The notes: generated by a model not told the origin, from the sequence alone. A stretch of 58,887 nucleotides of DNA from Bacillota bacterium (GCA_012799255.1 JAAZLQ010000374.1:1-58887); one strand, 5' to 3'; shown: positions 16,809 through 25,732, counted from the first letter of the stretch. Made by a program: numbers and translations.

Positions 16809-17233
16809 TATACAGCCCAAGGATGGATCTGTTTTACAAATTTTTCCTTATTAATCCCCATAAGGAAGATCTCTTCTTCTCCATTCTGTTCTGTTAAACG
16901 CTGTAGGCGTCCTTCCTTTTTAAAGCCAGCCTTCTCGTAACAACGTAATGCGATTTCGTTAGTGGCGTGAACACGTAAATAAACTCGATTCAAGTTCATA
17001 GTAAGGAAGGCATGGTTTAAAAGTGCAGTAACCGCATCTGTTCCATAGCCGTGACCATGCCACTTGTTATCGTAAATCTCTATTTTTAGCTCTGCTTCGC
17101 CACTTCTCCAAGCAATATGATCTAACTCAATGTCACCGATTATTAAACTGTCTACAAGAATTTGGTAAAGCACTCTACAACGATGAGGTTTGATTAGTTT
17201 TAATGCTGTTTTGGCCCCCATTATTAGCGACAT
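16808..17233 (-). CDS. GNAT-family N-acetyltransferase (short RimJ/RimL type)
   Basis: The 141-residue protein has the acetyl-CoA-binding core of RimJ/RimL-like GNAT enzymes: IGDIELDHIAWRSGEAEL, the pantetheine-loop region HGHGYGTDAV, and the later NEIALRCYEKAGFKKEG. It is about 30-40 residues shorter than most RimL-like proteins; the first family strand and helix appear missing or reduced. ATG 17233 has GAGGGAG at normal spacing. It follows the PHP gene in the spoIIA operon after about 120 bases. The substrate is unknown; the position suggests it may be co-expressed in sporulation. Confidence 0.75.
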   Translation of the reverse strand: MSLIMGAKTALKLIKPHRCRVLYQILVDSLIIGDIELDHIAWRSGEAELKIEIYDNKWHGHGYGTDAVTALLNHAFLTMNLNRVYLRVHATNEIALRCYEKAGFKKEGRLQRLTEQNGEEEIFLMGINKEKFVKQIHPWAV

Positions 17234-17355
17234 CTGCCCAACTCCCTCAAGTTCCGAATTAGCTTTGCGACTTCTTGCTTCGGTTTAGGAGATTCTCCTT
17301 CCCTATTTCGAGTATAAAAGCCATTTGCCTGCAGGGAATATAAGCCAACACCTAG

Positions 17356-18177
17356 CTACTGTTGTCCTCGCCTTGCAGCAAGATTGTTGAACCAAGCTAC
17401 AGGGATGGTGTACTTTCCAAGAAATACATGATCCTTGCCACCTGGCCCATGACAGTCTGAGCCACCGCTTGGTAATAGATGCAGTTCTTCTGCTAAACTG
17501 AGAAACTGCTCTTCCTGTTTTGGGCTGTGACTAGAGTGTATTACTTCTAGACCAGTTAAGCCTGAATCAACAAGAGTTGGGATAACATCTAGGTTACGCA
17601 TAAGCCCAGGGTGTGCCAACACGGCAATTCCTCCCGCGCCCCTGATCAACTCCACCGCCCTTTCTGGTCCCAACTTGTAACGCTCGACATAGGCTGGGCA
17701 ACCTTGGCCGATCAAGGTCTGGAAGGCTTCTTGTTTGGTGGAAACATAACCTTTTTCCAATAATGCTGAGGCAATATGACTGCGACTAATCACATCACGT
17801 TGGGCATACTTAGCCACTTCTTCATAGTCCAAAGCAAATCCTAACTCTCTTAATTGCTTCAACATCTTTTCAATGCGACCTATCCGTGCTTCTCTCAGAA
17901 CCGTTAACTGGTCTTGGAGGGGTGTATAGTCGGGATCGATCCACAATCCCACAATATGTACTTCTTCCCCATCTGGGCCAACTGCATTCAGTTCTATCCC
18001 TGGAACAACAGCCAAGCCCTCTGGCGCATGCTCTTGAGCTGCCTTGACACCGGCTGTAGTGTCATGATCTGTAACTGCGATGACGGACAGACCTCTCGCT
18101 GCTGCCTCTTCCACTAGTTGCTCGGGGGTCCAGGTTCCATCAGATTCGGTTGTATGTGTATGTAAATCTATTAGCAA
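17356..18177 (-). CDS. PHP-domain phosphoesterase (TrpH/YciV-like)
   Basis: The 273-residue PHP protein has the metal-binding motifs IDLHTHTTESDGT, AVTDHDTTAG, a conserved GIELN, an AHPG motif (IAVLAHPGLMRN) and SDCHGP. This family includes enzymes acting on nucleoside 3',5'-bisphosphates and short RNA 5' ends (RNase AM/TrpH group). TTG 18177 is the start, 6 bases after AGAGG. It lies 14 bases after sigF, so it is probably co-transcribed with spoIIA. The cellular role here is inferred only from the family. Confidence 0.85.
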   Translation of the reverse strand: MLIDLHTHTTESDGTWTPEQLVEEAAARGLSVIAVTDHDTTAGVKAAQEHAPEGLAVVPGIELNAVGPDGEEVHIVGLWIDPDYTPLQDQLTVLREARIGRIEKMLKQLRELGFALDYEEVAKYAQRDVISRSHIASALLEKGYVSTKQEAFQTLIGQGCPAYVERYKLGPERAVELIRGAGGIAVLAHPGLMRNLDVIPTLVDSGLTGLEVIHSSHSPKQEEQFLSLAEELHLLPSGGSDCHGPGGKDHVFLGKYTIPVAWFNNLAARRGQQ

Positions 18178-18191
18178 TGCAATCCTCTTTT

Positions 18192-18893
18192 CTACAGGTC
18201 ATGGCGCAATTGTCGTATGATCCTCGCCTCTATCCGGGAGATTTGAGCTTGCGATATGCCAAGCTCCTGAGCCACCTCGTTTTGGCTCTTTTCAGCAAAA
18301 TAACGTAACAAGATTATGCGCCGTTCCTGAGGTTCAAGCTTCTCTAAAGCTTGCCTTAACATGAAGTGTTCGTGATCATCAGTGTCCGCAATAAAATCAG
18401 CTAACTCTGCAGCATCATCATCCTGGCCAAGACGGGTTTGTAGCGAGTAAACGGGTGCAACAGAATCTAAAGCACAGACCACTTCTTCTGGATCAGTCTC
18501 CAGTTGGGCAGCTATTTCCGAGATAGTAGGACTTCTCCCAAGGGACTGGGTTAACTGATCCTTCACATGGAGCGCATCCGAGGCAAGTTTTTTTAGCGAA
18601 CGGGTCACTTTTAGAGTTGAGCTACGGCGCAGGTGCTGCTTGATCTCTCCCATGATCTTGGGCACCGCAAACGTAGAAAAACGTACGTCGTAAGTTAAAT
18701 TAAAGTCTTGAATTGCCTTGATCAAACCTAGTGAGCCAATTTGCACTAAGTCTTCATATTCCAACCCACGCTCGGTGAAACGCCGGGCGATACTATGTAC
18801 CAAAGGGAGGTTTTCTTCAACTAGCTGGCTACGAGCTACTAGATCACCTTGTTGGGACTGGGAAATCAAACGTCTTGTTTGTTCCATTTCCAC
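18192..18893 (-). CDS. sigF: RNA polymerase sigma-F factor (SpoIIAC)
   Basis: SigF is the first forespore-specific sigma factor, held inactive by SpoIIAB until septation. The protein of about 233 residues has region 2 (YEDLVQIGSLGLIKAIQDF, then STFAVPKIMGEIKQHLR), region 3 (SLGRSPTISEIAAQLE) and region 4 with its helix-turn-helix (EKSQNEVAQELGISQAQISR). GTG 18899, GTG 18893 and ATG 18887 are possible starts; 18893 has the best spacing from AAGGG. It follows spoIIAB by about 8 bases in the standard spoIIA order. Confidence 0.94.
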   Translation of the reverse strand: MEMEQTRRLISQSQQGDLVARSQLVEENLPLVHSIARRFTERGLEYEDLVQIGSLGLIKAIQDFNLTYDVRFSTFAVPKIMGEIKQHLRRSSTLKVTRSLKKLASDALHVKDQLTQSLGRSPTISEIAAQLETDPEEVVCALDSVAPVYSLQTRLGQDDDAAELADFIADTDDHEHFMLRQALEKLEPQERRIILLRYFAEKSQNEVAQELGISQAQISRIEARIIRQLRHDL

Positions 18894-18901
18894 AGCCACC
18901 C

Positions 18902-19333
18902 TTAGCTTTCCGGTAGACTAACCCGTTTGATCAAGGTAACCTTCGTTCCCTTGTGAACTTGTGAAGATACCAAGACCTCATCCATATACTCGTGCATAAA
19001 CGTGAAACCTAACCCCATCCGTTCTTCAGGAATGCTGGTATACCCAGTTTCTTGAGCCTGCTCAATATCGGCTATTCCCTGACCAAAGTCTTCCACCACG
19101 ATTGTTAGCTCATTATCGACATAGGAGGCGTCAATGTGGACAACTCCTTCTTGGAGCTGGTAGCCATGGATAATGGAGTTGGATACCGCCTCGGAGACAG
19201 CTACTTTAATATCCTCGAGCTCATCTAATGTCCAATCTAACTGGCTGGCAAAAAGAGCTAAAGTCGTACGAGCGAATGCCACATTACGTGTGTCACTCGG
19301 AATCTCAAGCTTGATCCAATTTGTGCTTGCCAT
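18902..19333 (-). CDS. spoIIAB: SpoIIAB, anti-sigma-F factor and serine kinase
   Basis: SpoIIAB binds and inhibits SigF and phosphorylates the anti-anti-sigma factor SpoIIAA. The 143 residues form a GHKL ATPase: N box EAVSNSIIHGYQ, G1 box VVEDFGQGIADIE, and G2 box EERMGLGFTFMHEYMD. The start overlaps the last base of the spoIIAA stop, so translation is coupled. Length and order match other spoIIA operons. Confidence 0.95.
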   Translation of the reverse strand: MASTNWIKLEIPSDTRNVAFARTTLALFASQLDWTLDELEDIKVAVSEAVSNSIIHGYQLQEGVVHIDASYVDNELTIVVEDFGQGIADIEQAQETGYTSIPEERMGLGFTFMHEYMDEVLVSSQVHKGTKVTLIKRVSLPES

Positions 19334-19686
19334 TAAAGACGCCCCCCTTTGACCAGTTCTAAAGCATCTGCAGCGGAGTTTGCAAACTCAGATATCTTTT
19401 GGAAACCTGACATCTGCAGAACTCGTTTAATTTGCGGGTTAGCTTGGACAAAAAAAAGCTGACCTCCACGTTCCTCAAGATCACGATAGCGACCAAGTAT
19501 TACACCTAAGCCTGAGCTGTCAATGAAATAGAGTTCCTTCACATCAATGATTAAGTGCTTAATATGAGGGTGCGTAGCAATTAGCTTCATTATTTCTTCT
19601 TTAAAATCTGGAGATGTGTGTAGATCCAATTCACCACGCAAGGTGGCTATTAGTGCCTGTCCCTCCGTTTCGAAGCTGTAGTGCAC
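19333..19686 (-). CDS. spoIIAA: SpoIIAA, anti-sigma-F factor antagonist
   Basis: SpoIIAA releases SigF from SpoIIAB when dephosphorylated by SpoIIE. The STAS-domain protein of 117 residues has the phosphorylated serine region VKELYFIDSSGLGVILGRYR and the N-terminal strand ATLRGELDLHTSPDF. The frame is open to a TTG at 19704, but GTG 19686 lies 6 bases after GGGAGGG and matches the family length. It is the first spoIIA gene, about 75 bases after dacF. Confidence 0.94.
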   Translation of the reverse strand: MHYSFETEGQALIATLRGELDLHTSPDFKEEIMKLIATHPHIKHLIIDVKELYFIDSSGLGVILGRYRDLEERGGQLFFVQANPQIKRVLQMSGFQKISEFANSAADALELVKGGRL

Positions 19687-19719
19687 AGGATTCCCTCCCG
19701 TCAATCAAGATAATGACAT

Positions 19720-19746
19720 TTTCTAGAAGAAATTTGGTTTACCTCC
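19720..19746 (-). promoter_or_regulatory. possible SigH promoter for spoIIAA-spoIIAB-sigF
   Basis: On the minus strand GGAGGTAAA, 11 bases and CTAGAAA show partial agreement with the SigH consensus at the exact 17-base spacing between AGG(A/T) and GAA. Known spoIIA operons use SigH. The match has several differences, so this is a weak call. Confidence 0.3.
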
Positions 19747-19761
19747 TAAGAAACGGAAAAA

Positions 19762-20922
19762 TTAGAAAACAGCTTGAGCCATTGCCAATGCTAGACGATA
19801 AACTAAGGCTGGAAGTGACAGCTTCACCACGTTTTGACGTACCGTAAGGGGGTTTGACCCGAGTAACTCCTCTTCATAAAAAGCGGAGATTGAACCGATA
19901 ATCTGCCCCTCCAAGACTGGTAGAGGGAGGTCTTTTTCTAATTCCAGCACAGTGATTAGGTCAACTTCCTTACCCCTTTCAACAGTTATGTAAAAATCAT
20001 TCGGCAGCACAACATCCACTTGTCTCGGATTACCATTGGGACAATCCAGATTGCCTACCACAGCTCCTTGAGGGTATAATTCCAGACTTTGATATTTCCT
20101 AAAACCATAGTCTAACAGGGCCCTAGTTGAACTTTCTCTCTCCTCTTCCTTGTCATGTCCAAGCGTTACTGCAATCAGACGCAAATTGTCCCTTTCCGCA
20201 GTTGCCACCATGCAATAACCTGCCTCTGTGGTAAAGCCTGTTTTCATCCCATCTACCCCATAATATCTGCGTAAAAGCTTGTTCGCATTCCATAGAACAG
20301 GGATTCCAGTAGAGTCTGCCCGCATCGTGTATTCATACGTCGATACATAATCCATCAGTCTTGGAACCTCAAGTGCATGCCGGGCCAATACTGCCACATC
20401 TCTTGCGCTCATGCGATTGGGTGGACCACCGTCCTCTGGTAACCCAGTACTGTTCACAAAGACACTGGAAGTCAGTCCTAGCTCTTGAGCTTTCTCATTC
20501 ATCAACTCCACAAACTGTTCTTCGCTACCGGCAACAAACTCAGCAACCGCCACTGCCGCATCGTTGGCAGACCCAACCGCGATTGCATAGATTAGTTCAC
20601 CGAGTGGTAGCTGTTCCCCCGCCTCTAACCAAATTCGGGATCCCCTCTTACTTGCTGCAAAAGGACTGGCAGTGACCAGATCCTCTAGGGCTATCTCCCC
20701 CCTTTCTAATGCTTCAAGTACAAGAACCAAGGTCATTAGCTTGGACACACTGGCAACTGGAAGTTGTAGTTCACTGTCTTTCTCCAAAAAGACTCTTCCG
20801 CTATAAGGATCCATTAAATAGACCGCTTTGCCGTCTAACTCTAAAGCCAATGTCTGACCAGCGAGTAACAAAACACAGATCATGATTCCAGCAACCCACT
20901 TGGTCCAAGAGAACTTACCCAT
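19762..20922 (-). CDS. dacF: D-alanyl-D-alanine carboxypeptidase, DacF type
   Basis: This penicillin-binding protein of family S11 trims pentapeptides in peptidoglycan; DacF homologues lie upstream of spoIIA and act on spore cortex. The 386 residues include a signal peptide (WVAGIMICVLLLAGQTLAL), the SxxK motif in ASVSKLMT, the SxN motif in VGSANDAAVA and KTG in MKTGFTTEAG. A C-terminal beta domain and a hydrophobic end (VVKLSLPALVYRLALAMAQA) give membrane attachment. ATG 20922 follows GGAAGGGGGAAG. It precedes spoIIAA as in many spore-formers. Confidence 0.93.
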   Translation of the reverse strand: MGKFSWTKWVAGIMICVLLLAGQTLALELDGKAVYLMDPYSGRVFLEKDSELQLPVASVSKLMTLVLVLEALERGEIALEDLVTASPFAASKRGSRIWLEAGEQLPLGELIYAIAVGSANDAAVAVAEFVAGSEEQFVELMNEKAQELGLTSSVFVNSTGLPEDGGPPNRMSARDVAVLARHALEVPRLMDYVSTYEYTMRADSTGIPVLWNANKLLRRYYGVDGMKTGFTTEAGYCMVATAERDNLRLIAVTLGHDKEEERESSTRALLDYGFRKYQSLELYPQGAVVGNLDCPNGNPRQVDVVLPNDFYITVERGKEVDLITVLELEKDLPLPVLEGQIIGSISAFYEEELLGSNPLTVRQNVVKLSLPALVYRLALAMAQAVF

Positions 20923-20951
20923 TCGGCTTCCCCCTTCCCACTACAATAAAT

Positions 20952-20970
20952 ATGGGGCCTTAGGCCCCAT
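20952..20970 (-). terminator. terminator after pdp
   Basis: A perfect 8-bp stem (ATGGGGCC with GGCCCCAT, 3-base loop) begins in the pdp stop codon and is followed on the minus strand by ATTTATT. It separates pdp from dacF, about 30 bases before the dacF start. Confidence 0.8.
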
Positions 20971-22286
20971 TATACGTCTTTTGCAGTGATTTTCCTGTAA
21001 ATAAGGGGTCGAGCAGAGACTCGCTCTTGTCCGATCCGAATTGCCGCCCCTCCGCTACTGACCGCCTGAGCAAGACGGGTTTGGTCATTAGCATAGACGG
21101 TAGCCAAAACAGATCCTTCTTGGACTTGCTGTCCAACTTGGGTTTTGAGTTCCAAGCCCACAGCTAAATCAATAATGGAATCCTTTGTCTCCCTTCCTGC
21201 TCCAAGCTCCATTGCAGTAACGCCTATTGCTAAGGGATCGATATCCTGTACCCATCCCGTGCGGGGAGCCAAAATGTCTGCTGTATACCTAGCTTGGGGA
21301 AGCAAAGAGAGATCATCTACCACCTTAGGATTTCCACCCTGGGCTTCTACAAACTCGGCAAACTTGCTTAGGGCTTTCTTACTGCTCAGTTGCTCCTCCA
21401 ACATGCGCCTGGCCTCACTAATAGAGGTTGTTACCCCTGCCATGAGGATCATCTCAACTGCTAACTGTAGGCAGAGCTCAGTAAGGTTCTCTGAACCCTC
21501 GCCGTGAAGAGTTAGGATTGCTTCCTTCACTTCCAGACTATTTCCAATGCCCCTACCTAACGGTTGGTTCATATCAGTTACTAAAGCAACGGTGGAGCGT
21601 TTAGCCAACGTCCCGATTTGAACCATAGTCTTGGCCAATGCGACCGCATCTTCTTCAGTTTTCATGAAAGCTCCCTTTCCTGCCTTCACATCGAGGACAA
21701 ATCCGTCTGCTCCTGCCGCGATCTTCTTGCTCATGATGGAAGAAGCAATCAATGGAATGGATTCCACCGTAGCGGTGACATCACGGAGGGCGTACAGTAG
21801 CTTATCTGCGGGAGCCAACTCTCCTGTTTGACCTACCACACTCAGCCCGATCTGATTTACTTGGGAGATAAATTCTTGGGGTGTAAGACTCACCCTAAAA
21901 CCTGGAATACTCTCGAGCTTATCTACGGTACCACCGGTGTGACCAAGTCCTCTCCCTGACATTTTTGCCACAGGCACTCCGAGACTTGCTACTAGCGGTG
22001 CCACAACCAGGGTTGTAGTATCTCCTACTCCTCCAGTAGAATGCTTGTCAACCTTGACCCCCTCAATGGCACTCAAGTCCAAGGTGTCTCCTGAATGGGC
22101 CATGATCAAGGTGAGATCAGTGATTTCCTCTGGCACCATACCCTGAAAATAAACAGCCATGTTCCAGGCAGCCATTTGATAGTCCGGAATTTCGCCTTGC
22201 ACATAACCATGGATCAGAAATTCCAGTTCAGCCCTTGTCAGGCGTTTTCCATCGCGTTTTTTCTGGATCAAGTTCACAGCATGCAT
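20970..22286 (-). CDS. pdp: pyrimidine-nucleoside phosphorylase
   Basis: The enzyme splits uridine, thymidine or deoxyuridine with phosphate into base and (deoxy)ribose 1-phosphate. The 438 residues match the family: LTRAELEFLIHGYVQGEIPD at the start, the phosphate-binding VDKHSTGGVGDTTTLVVAPL, KMSGRGLGHTGGTVDKLESI, and a C-terminal beta domain. The residues of KHSTGGVGD and SGRGLGHTGGT are intact. It lies directly after deoB, whose product uses its (deoxy)ribose 1-phosphate; together they form a nucleoside salvage pair. Confidence 0.95.
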   Translation of the reverse strand: MHAVNLIQKKRDGKRLTRAELEFLIHGYVQGEIPDYQMAAWNMAVYFQGMVPEEITDLTLIMAHSGDTLDLSAIEGVKVDKHSTGGVGDTTTLVVAPLVASLGVPVAKMSGRGLGHTGGTVDKLESIPGFRVSLTPQEFISQVNQIGLSVVGQTGELAPADKLLYALRDVTATVESIPLIASSIMSKKIAAGADGFVLDVKAGKGAFMKTEEDAVALAKTMVQIGTLAKRSTVALVTDMNQPLGRGIGNSLEVKEAILTLHGEGSENLTELCLQLAVEMILMAGVTTSISEARRMLEEQLSSKKALSKFAEFVEAQGGNPKVVDDLSLLPQARYTADILAPRTGWVQDIDPLAIGVTAMELGAGRETKDSIIDLAVGLELKTQVGQQVQEGSVLATVYANDQTRLAQAVSSGGAAIRIGQERVSARPLIYRKITAKDV

Positions 22287-22289
22287 CCC

Positions 22290-23471
22290 TTAGCCCCTCT
22301 CCTTAGGTAGAATTTCTCCTATAAAACTAGTCCCTACCGTTTCATAATCCACACCGAAGTAATCTGCTACAGATTTGGCCACATCAGCAAAGCTCGCTCT
22401 TGTTCCTAGATCGACCGCTTGTACTTGCTCGCCAGCTACTAGCAGTGGCACATACTCCCTTGAATGGTCTGTACTCGGTGTGGTAGGGTCACAACCATGA
22501 TCAGCCAAAATGAACAACAGATCACCTGGTTTCAATGCTTGAAGAATTTCAGGTAAACGAGCATCGAATTCCTCAAGTCCCCTGGCATAACCCTCCACAT
22601 TGTTGCGATGCCCCCAATGCATATCAAAATCTACCAAGTTGCTGAAAATTAGGCAGTCTTCCTGCTTAGTAGCAAGAAGCTCCACTGTACGGTCAACACC
22701 CTCTTGATTGCTTTTTGTCGGGAACGACTCGCTGATTCCTTTTCCAGCAAAAATGTCAGATATTTTGCCCACAGCATAAACTGGAATTCCACTTTCAGTC
22801 AGGGCATCTAGCACCGTGGGAGCAAAAGGCGGCAGACTATAATCATGACGATTTGCAGTACGCTTAAACGAACCGGGTTCACCCACAAAAGGCCTGGCAA
22901 TCACGCGCCCTACCCCATGCTCTCCTTGTAGTAAATCACGGGCGATCTGACACCACTGATAGAGCTGTTCAAGGGGAACGATCTCTTCATGGCAAGCGAT
23001 TTGAAACACACTATCGGCCGATGTATAAACAATCGGAAATCCTGTGGCCATATGCTCTGCCCCCAGCTCTTCAAGGATTGCAGTACCTGACGCTGGATAG
23101 TTACCAAGTGATTGTCTTCCTATTCTGCTCTCAAACTCTTGAATTAGCTCATGCGGGAACCCATTCGGATACGTCGGAAACGGTGCTTCTAGGGCCAGTC
23201 CCGCTATTTCCCAGTGACCAGTCGTTGTATCTTTGCCTTTGGAAACTTCCGCCATCTTACCCCAGGCTGCCTGCGGTTCCTTAGTTTCGGAAACCCCCTC
23301 TATAGGAATAATGTTGCCCAAACCAAGTTTTTGAGCATGGGGCATCTTTAACCCTCCGACCTGTCTAGCTATATTTCCAAGAGTATTGCTTCCTTCATCA
23401 CCGTACAGATGGGCATCGGGCAATTCCCCTACGCCTACACTATCTAAAACAACAACTGCAATTCTTTTCAA
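22290..23471 (-). CDS. deoB: phosphopentomutase
   Basis: DeoB interconverts ribose or deoxyribose 1- and 5-phosphate, feeding nucleoside sugars into central metabolism. The 393 residues belong to the alkaline phosphatase superfamily: metal and nucleophile region [28 protein letters not shown] with the phospho-acceptor threonine, [12 protein letters not shown], and [23 protein letters not shown] 23471 follows AGGAGG by 7 bases. It is flanked by xerD and pdp, the order drm-(pup/pdp)-dacF known in Bacillus. Confidence 0.95.
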   Translation of the reverse strand: MKRIAVVVLDSVGVGELPDAHLYGDEGSNTLGNIARQVGGLKMPHAQKLGLGNIIPIEGVSETKEPQAAWGKMAEVSKGKDTTTGHWEIAGLALEAPFPTYPNGFPHELIQEFESRIGRQSLGNYPASGTAILEELGAEHMATGFPIVYTSADSVFQIACHEEIVPLEQLYQWCQIARDLLQGEHGVGRVIARPFVGEPGSFKRTANRHDYSLPPFAPTVLDALTESGIPVYAVGKISDIFAGKGISESFPTKSNQEGVDRTVELLATKQEDCLIFSNLVDFDMHWGHRNNVEGYARGLEEFDARLPEILQALKPGDLLFILADHGCDPTTPSTDHSREYVPLLVAGEQVQAVDLGTRASFADVAKSVADYFGVDYETVGTSFIGEILPKERG

Positions 23472-23473
23472 TG

Positions 23474-24373
23474 TTAATCCTCCTTCCGAGCCCTGGGATG
23501 TGTTTTTCCATAAACATCCCTTAAATGACCTTTATCTAAATGCGTGTAAATCTGTGTCGTTGCTAAATCAGCATGCCCCAACATCTCTTGAACCGAACGC
23601 AGATCAGCCCCATGTCTTAAGAGATGAGTGGCAAACGAATGCCTTAGCATATGGGGCGAAATGTTCTGTTCAATACCAGCTTCCTTTGCCCAGCCTTTAA
23701 TAATCTTCCAAAACCCTTGACGGGTTAAACGTTCTCCTCGCTGATTGACAAAAAGAGCCCGTTCCCTAGTGTTTTTACAAAGACGGGGTCTAGCATAGTT
23801 TAAGTATTTGGTCGTCGCTTGTAGTGCGTGCGTTCCCAAAGGAATAATCCGTTCTTTGTTCCCCTTGCCCCAACAGCGAACGAATCCCAGTTCATCAATG
23901 TCACCGAGATTGAGATCAACCAATTCTGAGACTCTGAGACCTGACCCATACAAAACCTCTAACATGGCCCGGTCGCGATAGCCAGCAGGCTTGTCCAGCC
24001 GAGGCGCTTCTAAAAGCGCAATAACCTCATTCTCGCTTAAGATATGGGGTAGGTTCAAAGCCAACTTGGGGGACTCAATATAGGCGCATGGATTATTCTC
24101 CAAGACCTGCTCATCAACTAAGTAGTCAAAAAAGCCTCGCAAGGCAGACACCTTCCGAGCCCTACTACGTGGAGAGATGGATTTTTTGTCTAACTCCGAG
24201 AGGTAGCGCGCCACATGTTGCTGTTCAACGTCCGATAGCTGCAAACTAGACTTAATCATAAACTTCCAAAATTGTCGAAGATCCGTTAAATATGCTTGGA
24301 CACTATTTTCCGAGAGTCCCTTTTCAATTCGAAGAAATGATGAGTATTCTTCTAAAATTCTCATTGAAGACAC
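23474..24373 (-). CDS. xerD: XerD-type tyrosine recombinase
   Basis: XerD resolves chromosome dimers at dif. The 299-residue protein has an N-terminal SAM-like DNA-binding domain ([20 protein letters not shown]) and the catalytic domain with arginine in [16 protein letters not shown], lysine in [25 protein letters not shown], the GH pair in [16 protein letters not shown] and the tyrosine in the same segment. GTG 24373 is 6 bases after AGGAGG. The spoIIM-xerD-deoB order matches Bacillus, which argues for the housekeeping recombinase rather than a mobile integrase. Confidence 0.93.
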   Translation of the reverse strand: MSSMRILEEYSSFLRIEKGLSENSVQAYLTDLRQFWKFMIKSSLQLSDVEQQHVARYLSELDKKSISPRSRARKVSALRGFFDYLVDEQVLENNPCAYIESPKLALNLPHILSENEVIALLEAPRLDKPAGYRDRAMLEVLYGSGLRVSELVDLNLGDIDELGFVRCWGKGNKERIIPLGTHALQATTKYLNYARPRLCKNTRERALFVNQRGERLTRQGFWKIIKGWAKEAGIEQNISPHMLRHSFATHLLRHGADLRSVQEMLGHADLATTQIYTHLDKGHLRDVYGKTHPRARKED

Positions 24374-24386
24374 GATCTACCTCCTT

Positions 24387-25037
24387 TCAAGCAAAAAAAC
24401 TGCGACCCAATTGGACAAAGATGGGAGTCAAATAGGTTTCGATCAAAGCCCCCAACACAAACAAGACACCGCTACAAAGGGATAAAAATGCGGTACTGGC
24501 TAATTGGCCATGAACGCCGTCTCTAGAAACTCCCAATAGGGTTTTTAGTGCGCTGCCAGAAAAAGAAAGGGCACCTCCGGCTCCCACTAGAATCGCCGGG
24601 ATCATAAACAGATTATGGGGAATAATGCAGGTGGTAGAAAGGACTAATCCTTGCACCATAGTCTCTTGAACAAGGAACCCCACAGTAAACCCCAACACAA
24701 ATCCCCGGACGAACACTATAGCTAGGATCAAGGGAGCTCCGATGACAGACAGCCCAAGAAGAAAAATCAAACCTGCAGTCTTGATCACGTTATCCACTAA
24801 ACTCTGATAAAACAGTTCACTCCGTCCCTGGGTCCCTCCATTGTCCTCAGCTAAGGACGAGTACACCCCAGACAGATAGTTGGCCAAGTCATCCTTCTGA
24901 ACAGGAGATAGTTTTTGCGTGGCGAGGGCACCAAAACCAAGACCTGTCATAAACAAGAGTGTCAAAGCTACATAGAGTGGCAAATGACGGTAGAAATACT
25001 GTAAAACCAACTCCCAGACCGCACCAGCTACAAACAT
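24387..25037 (-). CDS. spoIIM: SpoIIM, engulfment membrane protein
   Basis: SpoIIM is a polytopic mother-cell membrane protein that works with SpoIID and SpoIIP in peptidoglycan remodelling during engulfment. The 216-residue product has about five hydrophobic segments, including LYVALTLLFMTGLGFGALA, FLLGLSVIGAPLILAIVFVR and the conserved HNLFMIPAILVGAGGALSF (LLPHNLFEIPA-like). The frame is open to ATG 25064, but ATG 25037 follows AGAGGTG at good spacing and the predicted SigE start site falls at about 25064, so the shorter form is chosen. It is similar in length to the Bacillus protein. Confidence 0.92.
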   Translation of the reverse strand: MFVAGAVWELVLQYFYRHLPLYVALTLLFMTGLGFGALATQKLSPVQKDDLANYLSGVYSSLAEDNGGTQGRSELFYQSLVDNVIKTAGLIFLLGLSVIGAPLILAIVFVRGFVLGFTVGFLVQETMVQGLVLSTTCIIPHNLFMIPAILVGAGGALSFSGSALKTLLGVSRDGVHGQLASTAFLSLCSGVLFVLGALIETYLTPIFVQLGRSFFA

Positions 25038-25070
25038 GGAGAAACACCTCTTCAGTTCATGCATTATCTA

Positions 25071-25099
25071 ACTTTATGCCCCAACTGAAGAGAATATGT
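25071..25099 (-). promoter_or_regulatory. SigE-type promoter for spoIIM
   Basis: On the minus strand ACATATT, 14 bases and CATAAAGT match the mother-cell SigE consensus (KMATATT, 14, CATACANT) with few differences. SpoIIM is SigE-dependent in Bacillus. The upstream box begins in the stop codon of the histidine phosphatase gene. The predicted start near 25064 leaves a leader of about 27 bases. Confidence 0.7.
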
Positions 25100-25719
25100 T
25101 AGGAAAGGTGGGCCGTGCTATTGATGGTGACCGCTTGCCAAGGACATGAACTTCCCTGGCGATTATACAAGAATTCAGAGACTCCTGCGTTGCTCTGTTG
25201 CAAACAGTAGGACTTCTCTAAAGGCATATGTAATAAGGACGAAATAATGGTTCGCAAAGTACCACCATGGGAAACCAAGACTATAGTTTGACCATCATGT
25301 TCTTGAATGCGTTCTTCCAAGAAACTGTGCATACGCTGAACCACTTCCCCAGGTAGTTCCCCGCCGGGAACGCGATTAGTAAGATTGTCCTGAAAACGTG
25401 CATAAAAGAGATCTGGATACTTTTCTTGTACTTCTTTGCGGGTTAAACCTTCCCAGATGCCAAAGGACATCTCGCGCAAACGTTGATCGGCGATGGGCTC
25501 AAGGCCATGATACTTCGCAATTTGCTGGGCAGTAAGTAAAGCTCGCCTAAGATCGCTGGTATACACCGCATCTACTTTTCCACGGCTTAGATATCGTCCC
25601 ACTTGTTCAGCCTGCACCATGCCTAGATCTGATAACGGGCTATCAGCCTGACCTTGATAACGCTGTTCTTGATTCCATACAGTCTCGCCATGACGTACAA
25701 AGATAATTCTGGTTCCCAT
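25099..25719 (-). CDS. histidine phosphatase family protein (phosphoglycerate mutase-like)
   Basis: The 206-residue protein is a branch 1 histidine phosphatase: RHG motif in IIFVRHGETVWNQEQRYQG, the conserved arginine in YTSDLRRALLTAQQIA, the acidic residue in LREMSFGIWEGLTRKEV, and the second histidine in TIVLVSHGGTLRTII. Members include alpha-ribazole phosphatase (CobC), cofactor-dependent phosphoglycerate mutases and broad phosphatases; no nearby cobalamin gene supports CobC. It lies between the EndoQ-like gene and spoIIM. Confidence 0.87.
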   Translation of the reverse strand: MGTRIIFVRHGETVWNQEQRYQGQADSPLSDLGMVQAEQVGRYLSRGKVDAVYTSDLRRALLTAQQIAKYHGLEPIADQRLREMSFGIWEGLTRKEVQEKYPDLFYARFQDNLTNRVPGGELPGEVVQRMHSFLEERIQEHDGQTIVLVSHGGTLRTIISSLLHMPLEKSYCLQQSNAGVSEFLYNRQGSSCPWQAVTINSTAHLS

Positions 25720-25732
25720 TAACTCACCTCTC

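Noticed and set aside
16808..17233. GNAT gene as a truncated pseudogene
   Set aside because: It lacks the usual first 30-40 residues, but has a good start, an intact core and a terminator, so a short functional type is more likely.
23474..24373. XerD as an integrase of a mobile element
   Set aside because: Its position between spoIIM and deoB is the conserved chromosomal one, and no phage, plasmid or att-site feature is nearby.
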